In this document: positions 1-8,072 of the stretch, one piece after another
Layout of the letters: each line of letters starts with the position of its first letter
Numbering within the stretch: the stretch's first letter is position 1
Assembly: GCF_030766935.1 (NCBI RefSeq)
Contig: NZ_JASERL010000003.1
Coordinates: 496,001 to 560,000, forward strand
Length of the DNA: 64,000 nucleotides
Source: Streptomyces sp. KL109B
GTDB taxonomy: Bacteria; Actinomycetota; Actinomycetes; Streptomycetales; Streptomycetaceae
Direction of reading: 5' to 3'
Made by a program: the position numbers and the translations under genes
Notes under the pieces: model-generated
Database searches by the model: none
Told to the model about the DNA's origin: nothing
What the model saw: only the letters and a program-made list of their open reading frames with translations

Positions 1-2
1 CG

Positions 3-575
3 TGGTGGCCGCGGATCTGGCGGCACTACTCGTTCGCCTCCGCGCCCCGCTCGGACGGGCTGCTCTCGTTCCACGTGAAGGCGGTTCCCGCGGGCTGGGT
101 CTCGGGCGCCCTGGTGCATCGCGCCCGCCCCGGCGACGTACTGCGGCTCGGACCGCCCGCCGGCTCCATGACCGTCGACCACACCAGCGACAGCGGGCTG
201 CTCTGCCTCGGCGGCGGCACCGGCATCGCGCCCATCAAGGCGCTCGTCGAGGACGTGGCCGAGCACGGGAACCAGCGCCCGGTCGAGGTGTTCTACGGCG
301 CCCGCACCAGTCACGACCTGTACGACATCGACACGATGCTGCGCCTGGCACAGAGCCACCCGTGGCTCTCGGTGCGCCCCGTCGTCGACCAGCAGGCCCA
401 CCTCCAGCTGCCGGACGCGGTACGGGAGTACGGCCCCTGGAACGAGTACGACGCCTATCTTTCCGGTCCGCCCGGCATGATCCGCAGTGGCATCGACGCC
501 CTGCGGCGCATCGGCATCCCCGGCAGCCGCATCCGGCACGACTCGGTGGAGGACCTGGTCGCGGCGACGGACTGA
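3..575 (+). CDS. C-terminal part of a globin/flavohemoprotein-type FAD/NAD(P)H oxidoreductase (5' end outside window)
   Basis: The frame is open from the left edge, so the N-terminal part (expected to be a globin domain) is missing. Visible are the end of an FAD-binding barrel (RxYSFAS near the first residues) and an NAD(P)-binding domain with GGGTGIAPI and the late motif SGPPGMI. This order matches the ferredoxin-NADP reductase module of flavohemoproteins and of actinobacterial globin-reductase fusions. The likely role is electron transfer from NAD(P)H through FAD to a heme or similar centre, for example in NO or oxygen chemistry. It converges on the Nudix gene across a 76-bp gap that holds 15-bp tandem repeats. 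The class is fairly certain; the globin part is inferred. Confidence 0.75.
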   Translation, partial: WWPRIWRHYSFASAPRSDGLLSFHVKAVPAGWVSGALVHRARPGDVLRLGPPAGSMTVDHTSDSGLLCLGGGTGIAPIKALVEDVAEHGNQRPVEVFYGARTSHDLYDIDTMLRLAQSHPWLSVRPVVDQQAHLQLPDAVREYGPWNEYDAYLSGPPGMIRSGIDALRRIGIPGSRIRHDSVEDLVAATD

Positions 576-586
576 GCGCCGCGCCG

Positions 587-646
587 CAACACCAAAGCCC
601 GCAGCAATAAAGCCCGCAACACCAAAGCCCGCAGCACCAATGCCCG
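587..646. repeat. Four tandem 15-bp repeats between convergent genes
   Basis: Four consecutive 15-bp units sit at 587-601, 602-616, 617-631 and 632-646. They follow the pattern CARCAMYAAWGCCCG; units 1 and 3 are identical (CAACACCAAAGCCCG). They fill the gap between two convergent stop codons. No hairpin terminator was recognised here. Confidence 0.85.
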
Positions 647-651
647 CGGCG

Positions 652-1134
652 TCAGCCCAGATCGGGCGCGTGCATCGCCCGTACGCCCTCGATGTTGCCG
701 TCCAGGTAATGGCGCAGCGAGAGCGGCACCAGGTGGACCGAGGCGATCCCGACGCGGGTGAACGGCACCCGCACGATCTCGTAGCCGCCGCACGGGTCCT
801 CGACCTCGGGACCGTGCCGCTGCTCGGTGTCCATCGACTCCAGCCGGCAGACGAAGAAGTGCTGGACCTTCACGCCGGTCGCGCCGCCGTCCTCGCCGAT
901 GTGCTCGACGGTGTCCACGAAACAGGGCACCACGTCGACGATCTTGGCGCCGAGTTCCTCGTGCACCTCGCGATGGAGGGCGTCCACGACGGTCGTGTCC
1001 TCCGGCTCGACCCCGCCCCCGGGAGTTACCCAGTAGGGATCGACACCGGGCTTGGTCCGCTTGATCAGAATCAGGTCGTCGCCGTCCAGCAGGACGGCGC
1101 GTGCGGTGCGCTTGACCACGGGTCGGACGGTCAT
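652..1134 (-). CDS. Nudix hydrolase
   Basis: A 160-residue protein of typical single-domain Nudix size. The Nudix box spans about residues 39-62, with GGGVEPED followed by HREVHEELGA, so the catalytic REXXEE core is intact. The Glu expected earlier in the box (GX5E) is replaced by Thr. The family hydrolyses nucleoside diphosphates linked to another group; the substrate cannot be read from sequence. The ATG at 1134 is preferred because it begins the first Nudix strand (TARAVLLDGDDLILIKR). The shine-dalgarno is weak. The short gap upstream, towards the LysR stop, contains a parS-like site. Confidence 0.85.
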   Translation of the reverse strand: MTVRPVVKRTARAVLLDGDDLILIKRTKPGVDPYWVTPGGGVEPEDTTVVDALHREVHEELGAKIVDVVPCFVDTVEHIGEDGGATGVKVQHFFVCRLESMDTEQRHGPEVEDPCGGYEIVRVPFTRVGIASVHLVPLSLRHYLDGNIEGVRAMHAPDLG

Positions 1135-1155
1135 GGGAGAAATGTGGCCCGGCTG

Positions 1156-1169
1156 GTTCCACGTGAAAC
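1156..1169. promoter_or_regulatory. Near-consensus parS (ParB binding) site
   Basis: GTTCCACGTGAAAC differs at one position from the actinobacterial parS palindrome GTTTCACGTGAAAC. It lies in the 59-bp gap between the Nudix start and the LysR stop. Streptomyces carries some twenty parS sites around oriC, and single-mismatch copies are among them. Confidence 0.7.
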
Positions 1170-1193
1170 ATCCCGTATCGCTCGGCGCCCCGC

Positions 1194-2099
1194 TCACGAC
1201 CAGTCGACGGCAGCGCGCAGCAGCCACTCGTGCGCCCGCGCGATGTGCGGCATGGCGAGCGTGCCGGTGCGCACCACCAGGAAGTACGTACGCAGTGGCG
1301 GCACCGGAGGGTCGAGCAGGGCGACGACCTCCCCGCGCTCCAGGCTCTCCTCGCACAGATAGCGCGGCAGGACGGCGAGGCCGGCGCCCGCGATCACGCA
1401 GGCCAGTACCGCACGCAGATCCGGCACGACGACGGTGCCGGAGACGGCGGGCCGGGAGTCGAAGACCGCCGCCCAGTAGCGGCTGACCAGCGGCAACGAC
1501 TCGTGCACCTCGACCACGGGGAACTTCTCCAGGGACGGTGCCGCGTCGCGGTGCAGCATGCCGGGGCCGATGCGGGCGGCGAACCGCGGGGCGGCGGTCA
1601 GCACGTGCTCCTCGTCGCAGAGCGCAGTCGCTGTGAGCAGCGCGCCGCGCGGGCGGGCCGTCGCGATGGCCAGATCGTGGTGTCCCGCCGCGAGCCCTTC
1701 CAGGGTCTCCTCGGCCGTGCCGAAGCTCGCCCGTAACGCGACGTTCTGCCCGTCGTCGCGGGTCAGCGCGGTGAGCGCGGGCAGGGCACGTTCCGCGGTG
1801 AACTCCGGGGGCCCCGCCAGATGCAGCGTGCGCAGGGCGGATTCCTCGTCGAGCCCGGTCTCGGCGATCTCCACGAGGGCGTCGAGATGCGGGGCCGCCT
1901 TGTGGGCCAGCTCGTCGCCGATCGTCGTGGGCGTCACTCCGCGCGCCTGGCGCAGGAAGAGCGGGCGCCCCAACTGCCGCTCCAGCGTGCGGATCTGGGA
2001 GGTGACCGCCGGTTGTGACAGGCCGAGCAGTGCGGCGGCGCGGGTGAACGACCCGGCGCGATGCACCGTCACAAAGGTGCGCAGCAACGCGAGATCCAT
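1194..2099 (-). CDS. LysR-family transcriptional regulator with a TTA codon
   Basis: A 301-residue LysR regulator. The N-terminal winged HTH (FTRAAALLGLSQPAVTSQIRTLE) is followed by a LysR substrate-binding domain. ATG 2099 is chosen over longer starts because GGGGAGGGAGG lies just upstream and the protein then starts directly at the HTH (MDLALLRTF). Codon 122 (1736-1734, within NVALRAS) is TTA, the rare leucine codon read only by bldA tRNA in Streptomyces, so translation is probably development-dependent. LysR proteins usually regulate themselves and a neighbour. Here the upstream neighbour is the co-oriented PLP lyase, separated by a strong hairpin. The ligand is unknown. Confidence 0.88.
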   Translation of the reverse strand: MDLALLRTFVTVHRAGSFTRAAALLGLSQPAVTSQIRTLERQLGRPLFLRQARGVTPTTIGDELAHKAAPHLDALVEIAETGLDEESALRTLHLAGPPEFTAERALPALTALTRDDGQNVALRASFGTAEETLEGLAAGHHDLAIATARPRGALLTATALCDEEHVLTAAPRFAARIGPGMLHRDAAPSLEKFPVVEVHESLPLVSRYWAAVFDSRPAVSGTVVVPDLRAVLACVIAGAGLAVLPRYLCEESLERGEVVALLDPPVPPLRTYFLVVRTGTLAMPHIARAHEWLLRAAVDWS

Positions 2100-2235
2100 C
2101 GCGGCACGCCTCCCTCCCCAACCCCCGGGCCGCGCCCAACTATAAATAAGTCGATAGGTCTCTGTCGCTACCGTGATTGGACACTGACACAGAGTCAACT
2201 AGCCTTGTTCGCGCGGTTCTTCGCGCGCAGAACCG

Positions 2236-2274
2236 GGACGGTCCGAGCCACGAGGGGGGAGGCTCGGACCGTCC
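2236..2274. terminator. Perfect 14-bp stem-loop terminator downstream of the PLP lyase
   Basis: The arms at 2236-2249 (GGACGGTCCGAGCC) and 2261-2274 are perfectly complementary around an 11-nt loop. It starts 30 bp after the stop of the leftward lyase gene. There is no U-tract, as is common for Streptomyces terminators. Confidence 0.8.
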
Positions 2275-2303
2275 GTTGTGCGTAGCGCGGTACTACGCGG
2301 GAG

Positions 2304-3452
2304 CTACGCGGTGCGATCCAGCGCCCGCAGCACGTCCGCCACCAGGTCCTCGGTGTTCTCGGCGCCCGCCGAGAAGCGGATGAAGCCCTCGGCGACGGCG
2401 TCCCCGCCCCAGCGCCCGCGCCGCTCGGCGGTGGACCGTACGCCGCCGAAGCTCGTCGCGTCGTCCACCAGCGTCAGGGCCTCGAGGAACCGCTCGGCCC
2501 GCTCGCGCGAGGGCAGTTCGAAGGACACCACACAGCCGAAGTGACGCATCTGCCCGGCGGCGACGGCATGGGACGGGTCGCCGGGCAGCCCGGGGTGGCG
2601 CACCCCGGTGACGTCCGCGCGATCCAGCAGGGCCCGCGCCACGGCCAGCGCGTTGGCGCTCTGCCGCTCGGCGCGCAGCTCCAGCGTGGCGAGGGAACGG
2701 TGCGCGAGCCAGGCCTCCATCGGCCCCGGAATCGCCCCGACGATCTTGCGCCAGCGTCGCACCGGGGCCAGTAACTCGGCGTCGGCGCACGCGACGTAGC
2801 CGAGCAGCAGGTCCCCGTGGCCCGTGAGCTGCTTGGTGGCGCTGGCCACCGCGAAGTCCGCGCCGAGTTCGAGTGGGCGCTGTCCGAGCGGCGTGGCCAG
2901 CGTGTTGTCTACGGCGACGAGCGCCCCGCGCGCGTGCGCGGCGTCGGCGAGGCGCCGGATGTCGCAGACGTCGAGGCCGGGGTTGGACGGCGTCTCCAGC
3001 CACAGCAGGCGCGCCCCGTCGAGCACATCGAGCCCCGACGGTGCGGAGAAGCCGGCGGTCGGCGCGGTGCGCACCTCGATCCCGTACGCCGTGAGCTGCT
3101 CGCGGACGAGCGGGAAGACCTGGTAGCCGTCGGACGGCAGGACCACCGTGTCGCCCGCGCGCAGCTGCGAGAAGAGCACCGCGGAGATCGCGGCCATTCC
3201 GGAGGAGAAGGCCAGCGACTCCACGCCGGAACGCCCCGGGGCCTCCAACTCGGCGACAGCACGCTCCAGATGCGTCCACGTCGGGTTCTCGTCGCGGCCG
3301 TACGCATAGGGCCCCGACACATCGCCGGGCAGATGGAAGTGTGCGGCGAACACCGGCCCCGGCAGGGTCGGTTCGTTCTTGACCGGGTCCGGCAGACCCG
3401 CCCGTACGGCCCGTGTACCGTCTCCCGGCTGTCGCGCCGCGGGTTCCGTCAT
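2304..3452 (-). CDS. Cystathionine gamma-lyase/synthase family PLP enzyme, contains a TTA codon
   Basis: A 382-residue Cys/Met-metabolism PLP enzyme. The PLP lysine is in SATKQLTGHGD (K207), with the upstream VDNTLATP segment and the substrate/PLP loop FSSGMAAISA. Members catalyse gamma-elimination or replacement on cystathionine, homocysteine or methionine; sequence alone does not separate these. The ATG at 3452 overlaps the upstream ptpA stop by 4 bp, so translation is probably coupled to PtpA. Codon 227 (2774-2772) is TTA, which would make it bldA-dependent like its LysR neighbour. A strong terminator follows. The function within transsulfuration is inferred. Confidence 0.85.
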   Translation of the reverse strand: MTEPAARQPGDGTRAVRAGLPDPVKNEPTLPGPVFAAHFHLPGDVSGPYAYGRDENPTWTHLERAVAELEAPGRSGVESLAFSSGMAAISAVLFSQLRAGDTVVLPSDGYQVFPLVREQLTAYGIEVRTAPTAGFSAPSGLDVLDGARLLWLETPSNPGLDVCDIRRLADAAHARGALVAVDNTLATPLGQRPLELGADFAVASATKQLTGHGDLLLGYVACADAELLAPVRRWRKIVGAIPGPMEAWLAHRSLATLELRAERQSANALAVARALLDRADVTGVRHPGLPGDPSHAVAAGQMRHFGCVVSFELPSRERAERFLEALTLVDDATSFGGVRSTAERRGRWGGDAVAEGFIRFSAGAENTEDLVADVLRALDRTA

Positions 3453-3940
3453 GCCTCTCGTCCCTCCACTGCCTCGCGCACGGATTCGAGCAGCCCCTCG
3501 GACGCCGCCTCGACCAGCTTGAGGCACTCCTCGAAGCCGCTCAGGTCGCCGTAGTACGGGTCCGGAACGTCGAGATCGCCATGGGCCCCGGCATCGTAGG
3601 AGCGCAGCAGGCGGACCTTTTCGGCGTCCTCGGGCGTGGGGGCCAGGCGGCGCAGGGTGCGCAGGTGGCCGGAGTCGAGGGCGACGACCAGGTCGAGGCG
3701 GGCGAACCAGTCGGGGTGGAACCGGCGCGCCGTGTGCTCGGAGCCGTAGCCCGCCTCCGTGAGGACGTGGACGGTGCGCGGGTCGGCGCCGTCGCCCTCG
3801 TGCCAGCCGTCCGTGCCGGCGCTGTCGACCTCGACGAGGCCGCCGAACCCCGCCTCCTCGACGCCGGCGCGGAAGACGTGCTCGGCCATGGGTGAGCGGC
3901 AGATGTTGCCGGTGCAGACGAAGCAGACGCGGTAGGTCAT
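3449..3940 (-). CDS. ptpA: Low-molecular-weight protein-tyrosine phosphatase PtpA
   Basis: 163 residues. The phosphate loop CTGNICRS contains the nucleophile C9 and R15 (CX5R), and the general-acid Asp is D127 in DPYYGD. These are the full catalytic set of the LMW-PTP family, which dephosphorylates phosphotyrosine in the cytoplasm. In S. coelicolor ptpA lies in the same context and affects secondary metabolism (established knowledge). Its stop overlaps the next gene's start by 4 bp (ATGA), so the phosphatase and the PLP lyase are probably made together. A 31-bp gap separates it from the holin-like gene upstream. Confidence 0.93.
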   Translation of the reverse strand: MTYRVCFVCTGNICRSPMAEHVFRAGVEEAGFGGLVEVDSAGTDGWHEGDGADPRTVHVLTEAGYGSEHTARRFHPDWFARLDLVVALDSGHLRTLRRLAPTPEDAEKVRLLRSYDAGAHGDLDVPDPYYGDLSGFEECLKLVEAASEGLLESVREAVEGREA

Positions 3941-3971
3941 CTCAGGTGTTCCCGGTTCCTCTCGGCCGCTC

Positions 3972-4352
3972 TCAGTCCTTGCCGTCGGGCAGTACGACGT
4001 TCAGCGCCCAGGAGACGACCGACACGATCAGGCCACCGAGGATCGCGGTCCAGAGGCCGTCGACGTGGAAGCTCAGGTCCACCTGGTCGGCCAGCCACGA
4101 CGTCAGCAGCAGCATCAGGGCGTTCACGATCAGCGTGATCAGGCCGAGCGTGAGAACGAACAACGGGAAGGTCAGCAGTTTGACGATCGGCTTCACGATC
4201 ACGTTGACCAGGCCGAAGATGAGGGCGACGAGGATCAGCGTGCCGACCTTTTTACCGGTGCTGTCGCCGGTCAGGGTGATCTTGTCGAGCACCCAGACCG
4301 CGACGGCCAGGGCCCCCGCGTTGGCGATCGTCTTGACGAGGAAATTCTTCAT
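3972..4352 (-). CDS. Phage-holin-family (Mycobacterium-4-type) membrane protein
   Basis: A 126-residue hydrophobic protein with about four membrane segments, including AGALAVAVWVL, GTLILVALIFGLVNVIV, LFVLTLGLITLIVNALMLLLTSWLA and GLWTAILGGLIVSVVSWALNVV. This is the layout of the small phage_holin_4_2 / DUF360 family, common as core genes of unknown function in bacteria. No phage genes are nearby, so it is not evidence of a prophage. The start could also be ATG 4373 (seven residues longer); neither start has a clear ribosome-binding site. It is divergent from the cupin gene by under 50 bp. Confidence 0.8.
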   Translation of the reverse strand: MKNFLVKTIANAGALAVAVWVLDKITLTGDSTGKKVGTLILVALIFGLVNVIVKPIVKLLTFPLFVLTLGLITLIVNALMLLLTSWLADQVDLSFHVDGLWTAILGGLIVSVVSWALNVVLPDGKD

Positions 4353-4400
4353 GTGTCTGATCGTGGCAGACATGACTGGTGACAGGGGTGGGCGAGGGTG

Positions 4401-4718
4401 ATGAAGGCGTTCCGGCTGGATGAACTCGAGGCGGAAAGAGCCGCCAATGACGGGGCGTATCTGCAGTTTCTGCGGGAGCGCAATATGTCGGTCGGGCTGT
4501 ACGCGCTCGACGCGGGCACGCAGGACCCGCAGCAGCCGCACGGCCAGGACGAGGTCTATCTCGTGGTCAGCGGCCGCGGTTCGATCACGGTCGGCATGGA
4601 GACCACGCAGGTCGGCCGGGGCAGCGTGGTGTACGTGCCGGCCGGGGTCGCCCACAAGTTCCACCACATCAGCGAGGACCTGCGGGTTCTCGTCGTCTTC
4701 TCGCCGCCTGAGGGGTGA
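4401..4718 (+). CDS. Single-domain cupin protein
   Basis: 105 residues forming one cupin barrel. Motif 1 is PHGQDEVYLVVSGRGSITV (H, E and the G-rich turn) and motif 2 is GSVVYVPAGVAHKFHHI. Conserved His/Glu residues suggest a bound metal. Small cupins of this type have diverse or unknown roles, and no substrate can be named. The ATG is preceded by GTG in frame; ATG is used because GGCGAGGG lies just upstream. It is divergent from the holin-like gene. Confidence 0.85.
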   Translation: MKAFRLDELEAERAANDGAYLQFLRERNMSVGLYALDAGTQDPQQPHGQDEVYLVVSGRGSITVGMETTQVGRGSVVYVPAGVAHKFHHISEDLRVLVVFSPPEG

Positions 4719-4848
4719 TGGCTCGGGGTTCCCTAAGGGTCGGGTCAGGGGAGGACAAGGGATCGGAAGGGCCCGCGCGGGTCTTCGACGTGCCAGCATT
4801 TAGGTAGCAACCCCCAACAGGGAACCTCGAAGAGACTACGAAGGAGCG

Positions 4849-5070
4849 ATGGCAGTGCGAGAGATATTCGCGGACATGCCGTGGTGGGTGAAGTGGGTCG
4901 CGGTGCCGGTCATCGCCATCGTCGTGTTCGGCGGTCTGATCGCGAGCGTCGTCGGCTTCGTGATCGGCCTGTTGTTCAAGGTGCTGGTCTTCGCCGCCCT
5001 GGTGGGTGGACTCATCTTCGTTGTACGGAAGTTCATGGCCGGCTCGTCCGCGCGGAGCCGCGACTGGTGA
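4849..5070 (+). CDS. Small membrane protein, DUF5326 type
   Basis: 73 residues. A short amphipathic start (MAVREIFADMPWWVKWV) leads into two hydrophobic segments (residues about 16-38 and 42-60) and a basic tail. The size and the N-terminal PWWVKW pattern resemble a Streptomyces family annotated DUF5326, found just upstream of ssgR. GAAGGAGCG precedes the ATG. The function is unknown. The 130-bp gap before it shows no clear promoter. Confidence 0.75.
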   Translation: MAVREIFADMPWWVKWVAVPVIAIVVFGGLIASVVGFVIGLLFKVLVFAALVGGLIFVVRKFMAGSSARSRDW

Positions 5071-5222
5071 AGCTCGGGGCGCACTGGTGTGCGGATCCTG
5101 GTCGTTGCGTCGCGCGACCTTTCGCACGACCGGGGGAAGTTTCCCTGCGCGGCGGGCGGCAAGCGGTGGCCAAGGGTTAGAGTCCGGAATTCGATGGCTT
5201 TAGTCCCCTGCGAGCCCCGAAC

Positions 5223-5244
5223 GCGCGGGGGTCCCCCCACGCGC
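5223..5244 (+). promoter_or_regulatory. GC-rich hairpin just before the ssgR start
   Basis: GCGCG (5223-5227) pairs with CGCGC (5240-5244). A GGG/CCC inner stem continues around a TCCC loop, with one A-G mismatch. It ends 15 bp before the TTG start and 3 bp before the GGGAG ribosome-binding site, so it could influence translation initiation. This is inference from structure only. Confidence 0.45.
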
Positions 5245-5258
5245 ATCGGGAGTGAACC

Positions 5259-6035
5259 TTGGCCACGGTCGATACCGCACCCGCCGCCCCGCAGACCCTC
5301 ATCGGCTCCGTACAGAGAGCCATGCGACTGCTCGAGGCGGTCGCTTCCCATGACGACGGGGCACCGGCCAAGCAACTCGCGAGGGAAGCGGGCCTCGCCC
5401 TTCCCACGGCGTACCACCTGCTGCGCACGCTCGCTCACGAGGGATACCTCCGCCGGGAGAACGGCGTCTTCGTCTTCGGCGACGCCGCCGAGCGTCTGAG
5501 CAGCAGCGGAGCGCAGCAGAATCGTCGCAGCATGATCACCGACGCGCTGCGGCACTGGCGCGACACCATCGGTGTCCCGGTCTATTTCGCGGTCTACCGC
5601 GAGGGCGAGATCGAGGTCGTCGCCGTCGCCGACACCCCGAACAACCCGGCCGTCGAGGAGTGGGCCGACTTCCGCGAGACCGGCCATGCCCACGCCATTG
5701 GCCAGTGCCTGCTGTCCCAACTCGACGACGAGGCCCGCAAGGACCACCTCGACCGCTATCCCGCGCAGTCCATCACGCCGTACTCGGTCCGGGACGACCA
5801 CACGCTGCTGCGGAAGTTGAGCGCGATGGGCCGCATGGAACCGGTCATCGAGCGTCAGGAGTACGCGCTCGGCACCGCCTGTGCCGCGTTCCCGCTCACG
5901 ATCGGGTCGGCCGCGGCAACTTTGGCCATTTCTCTCCCTTCCCATCAGGCGGAGAAACTGCTGCCCACAGCCCGTCAGCTGCAGCAGGAGATCGGCAGGC
6001 TGGTAGGAACACTCGCCTTCTCTATCAGCATTTGA
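5259..6035 (+). CDS. ssgR: SsgR, IclR-family activator of ssgA
   Basis: 258 residues. An N-terminal IclR winged HTH (AMRLLEAVASHDDGAPAKQLAREAGLALPTAYHLLRTL, about residues 16-53) is followed by an IclR effector domain with the late DCTCAAFP-like segment GTACAAFPLTI. It lies 100 bp upstream of ssgA. In S. coelicolor, SsgR activates ssgA and both are needed for sporulation-specific cell division (established). The start is TTG at 5259, positioned after CGGGAG; the next ATG would remove part of the HTH. The TTG start and the upstream hairpin suggest low, controlled translation. Confidence 0.9.
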   Translation: MATVDTAPAAPQTLIGSVQRAMRLLEAVASHDDGAPAKQLAREAGLALPTAYHLLRTLAHEGYLRRENGVFVFGDAAERLSSSGAQQNRRSMITDALRHWRDTIGVPVYFAVYREGEIEVVAVADTPNNPAVEEWADFRETGHAHAIGQCLLSQLDDEARKDHLDRYPAQSITPYSVRDDHTLLRKLSAMGRMEPVIERQEYALGTACAAFPLTIGSAAATLAISLPSHQAEKLLPTARQLQQEIGRLVGTLAFSISI

Positions 6036-6135
6036 AAACTCACTCCTTGTGATCCTGTGTGCACGTTGAGCAAGATGCCAGGAGTGTCAGGAAGGTAATT
6101 CCTGGCCAATCGACGGCAAGTTGACGGGGTAGGCG

Positions 6136-6600
6136 ATGCGCGAGTCGGTACAAGCAGTTCAGGCAGAGGTCATGATGAGCTTCCTCGTTTCCGAGGAGCT
6201 CTCGTTCCGCATTCCGGTGGAGCTCAAGTACGAGGCCACCGATCCGTACGCGGTGCGGCTGACCTTCCATCTCCCCGGAGACGCACCCGTGACCTGGGCG
6301 TTCGGCCGGGAACTCCTCGTTGACGGGGTCAACGGGGCGAGCGGTGACGGAGATGTACGGGTCACGCCGGTGGAGCGGGTCGGCGGGGCGGTCGGCGAGA
6401 TGCCGGGGGAAGTGCACATCAGGCTCCAGGTCGGCGCGGATCAGGCGCTGTTCCGGGCCGGGGTCGCACCGCTCATCGCGTTCCTCGACCGGACGGACAA
6501 GCTCGTCCCGCTCGGCCAGGAGGAGACGGGCGCGGACTTCGAGTCGGACCTCGACGAGGCGCTCGACCGGATCCTCGCCGAGGAGCAGAGCGCGGGCTGA
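6136..6600 (+). CDS. ssgA: SsgA, sporulation-specific cell division activator
   Basis: 154 residues from ATG 6136, or 141-142 from the tandem ATGs at 6172/6175, which are preceded by AGAGG. The core MSFLVSEELSFRIPVEL, PYAVRLTFHLPGDAPVTWAFGRELL and the C-terminal LDEALDRILAEEQSAG match the SsgA-like protein family, unique to sporulating actinomycetes. SsgA marks septum and germination sites in aerial hyphae and acts upstream of SsgB/FtsZ positioning (established). ssgR lies directly upstream. Residues about 75-95 (GAVGEMPGEV) are slightly longer than in the S. coelicolor protein as I recall it. The gene is followed by a 102-bp gap before a convergent gene. Confidence 0.92.
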   Translation: MRESVQAVQAEVMMSFLVSEELSFRIPVELKYEATDPYAVRLTFHLPGDAPVTWAFGRELLVDGVNGASGDGDVRVTPVERVGGAVGEMPGEVHIRLQVGADQALFRAGVAPLIAFLDRTDKLVPLGQEETGADFESDLDEALDRILAEEQSAG

Positions 6601-6702
6601 CTCCCCATCGGCCCGCTCACCACGAGCCGGTGCGCACGACACCGGACCAGGCGTAACGCTTCAGCAGCGCGGTGCACCCGAGCAGTTCCGCGCTCTCGGC
6701 GT

Positions 6703-8037
6703 TCAGCGCTTACGCCGTCGGCCTCTGCCACCCCGTCCAGGAGCGGGAGCGGTCCGCACGGGCCCCTGCTCCTCCGGGCGGTCGGCGGAGACCACGAGCG
6801 CTGCCAGCGCGGTGGTCACCGGCACCGAGGCGACAAGGCCGATCGAGCCGACCAGGGTCCGCACGATCTCCTCGGCCACCAGCTCGCTGTTGGCCACGTC
6901 GCCGACGCTGCTCTGGGCGATCGAGAAGAGCAGCAGCAGCGGCAGCGCGGCGCCCGCGTACGCGAGGACGAGCGTGTTGACGACGGAGGCGATGTGGTCC
7001 CGGCCGATGCGGATGGCCGCCCGGTACAGGGCGCGCCAGCCCATCGTCGGGTTCGCCTCGTGCAGCTCCCACACGGCCGAGGTCTGCGTGACGGTCACAT
7101 CGTCGAGTACGCCGAGCGAGCCGATGATGACGCCGGCGAGCAGCAGACCGCTCATGTCGATGTCCGGGTACAGGCCGTGGATCAGCCCCGTGTTGTCGTC
7201 GGTATTGCCCGTCAGGGCCGCCCAGCCGATGAACAGCGAGCCCAACAGGCCGATCAGCAGCAGTGACACCAGCGTGCCGAGCACGGCGACGGAGGTTCTC
7301 GCCGTCAGCCCGTGGCACATATAGAGCGCGATCAACATGATGGCGCTGGCCCCGATCACCGCGACGACCAGGGGATTCGACCCCTGCAGAATCGCGGGCA
7401 GGATGAAGAACGTCAGCACCAGGAAGCTGATCGCAAGGGCGATCAGTGCCATGACGCCCCGCATCCGGCCCACCACGACCACGGCCAGGGCGAAGATCCC
7501 GGCCAGCAGCACCATCGGAACCTTGCGGTTCACATCGGTGACCGAGTACTGCAGGCTCTTCGGGGCGTCCGGCGCATAGGCGACGATCACCTTCTGACCC
7601 TCGTGCAACTGCCGCGGCGAATCCGGCTGGACGACCTCCGTGAACGTACGGCCCTTGTCCTTGCCGCTGTCGATCCGGATCTTCGCGTTCTCGCAGGTGC
7701 CGCCGGTCTGCTTCTGGCCCGTGCCCTGTTGCGCGGTGGGGTCGCCGGGGGAGGTCTGGCCCTGGGCGTGCACGGACTTGCAGTCGACCTCGTCGACCTG
7801 GGTCACCGTCGCCTGTTGCGTCTGCCGGTCGAAACCGACACCGCTGCGCTCGTGCGGGGGCGCGCCGCCCGGCCAGAACACGGCGAGGCCCACGACGACC
7901 GCGACCGAGAACGGGATCAGGACGGCCGCGATCACCTTGCGCAGGTGGCGCGAAACGGGCGCCGCGGGGCCGTGGTTGTGGGAGTGCCCGTGCGGCGGAT
8001 GGGACGGCGGAGCAGGGGGCTGCTGGCTGGTGGTCAC
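6703..8037 (-). CDS. YibE/F-family multi-pass membrane protein
   Basis: 444 residues. A His/Pro-rich cytoplasmic tail (PPHGHSHNHG) precedes TM1 (VIAAVLIPFSVAVVVGLAVF). An extracytoplasmic domain of about 120 residues follows, with two Cys (DCKSVH, GTCENAK). The C-terminal half has about seven membrane helices carrying the YibE/F signature GVLDDVTVTQTSAVWELHEANP. The family is widespread in Gram-positives and of unknown transport function. The His-rich N-terminus suggests metal contact but proves nothing. The GTG start at 8037 has only a weak ribosome-binding site. It is divergent from thiC. Confidence 0.85.
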   Translation of the reverse strand: MTTSQQPPAPPSHPPHGHSHNHGPAAPVSRHLRKVIAAVLIPFSVAVVVGLAVFWPGGAPPHERSGVGFDRQTQQATVTQVDEVDCKSVHAQGQTSPGDPTAQQGTGQKQTGGTCENAKIRIDSGKDKGRTFTEVVQPDSPRQLHEGQKVIVAYAPDAPKSLQYSVTDVNRKVPMVLLAGIFALAVVVVGRMRGVMALIALAISFLVLTFFILPAILQGSNPLVVAVIGASAIMLIALYMCHGLTARTSVAVLGTLVSLLLIGLLGSLFIGWAALTGNTDDNTGLIHGLYPDIDMSGLLLAGVIIGSLGVLDDVTVTQTSAVWELHEANPTMGWRALYRAAIRIGRDHIASVVNTLVLAYAGAALPLLLLFSIAQSSVGDVANSELVAEEIVRTLVGSIGLVASVPVTTALAALVVSADRPEEQGPVRTAPAPGRGGRGRRRKR

Positions 8038-8072
8038 CGCCCGATCATCGCAAGAACGGAAGGGGCCCTCTG

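Noticed and set aside
68..81. parS-like GTTCCACGTGAAGG in the first gene
   Set aside because: Three mismatches to the palindrome; the match is explained by the Phe-His-Val-Lys codons of the reductase.
3972..4352. Prophage signal from the holin-family gene
   Set aside because: No phage genes are near, and this small membrane family is a core gene in many actinobacteria.
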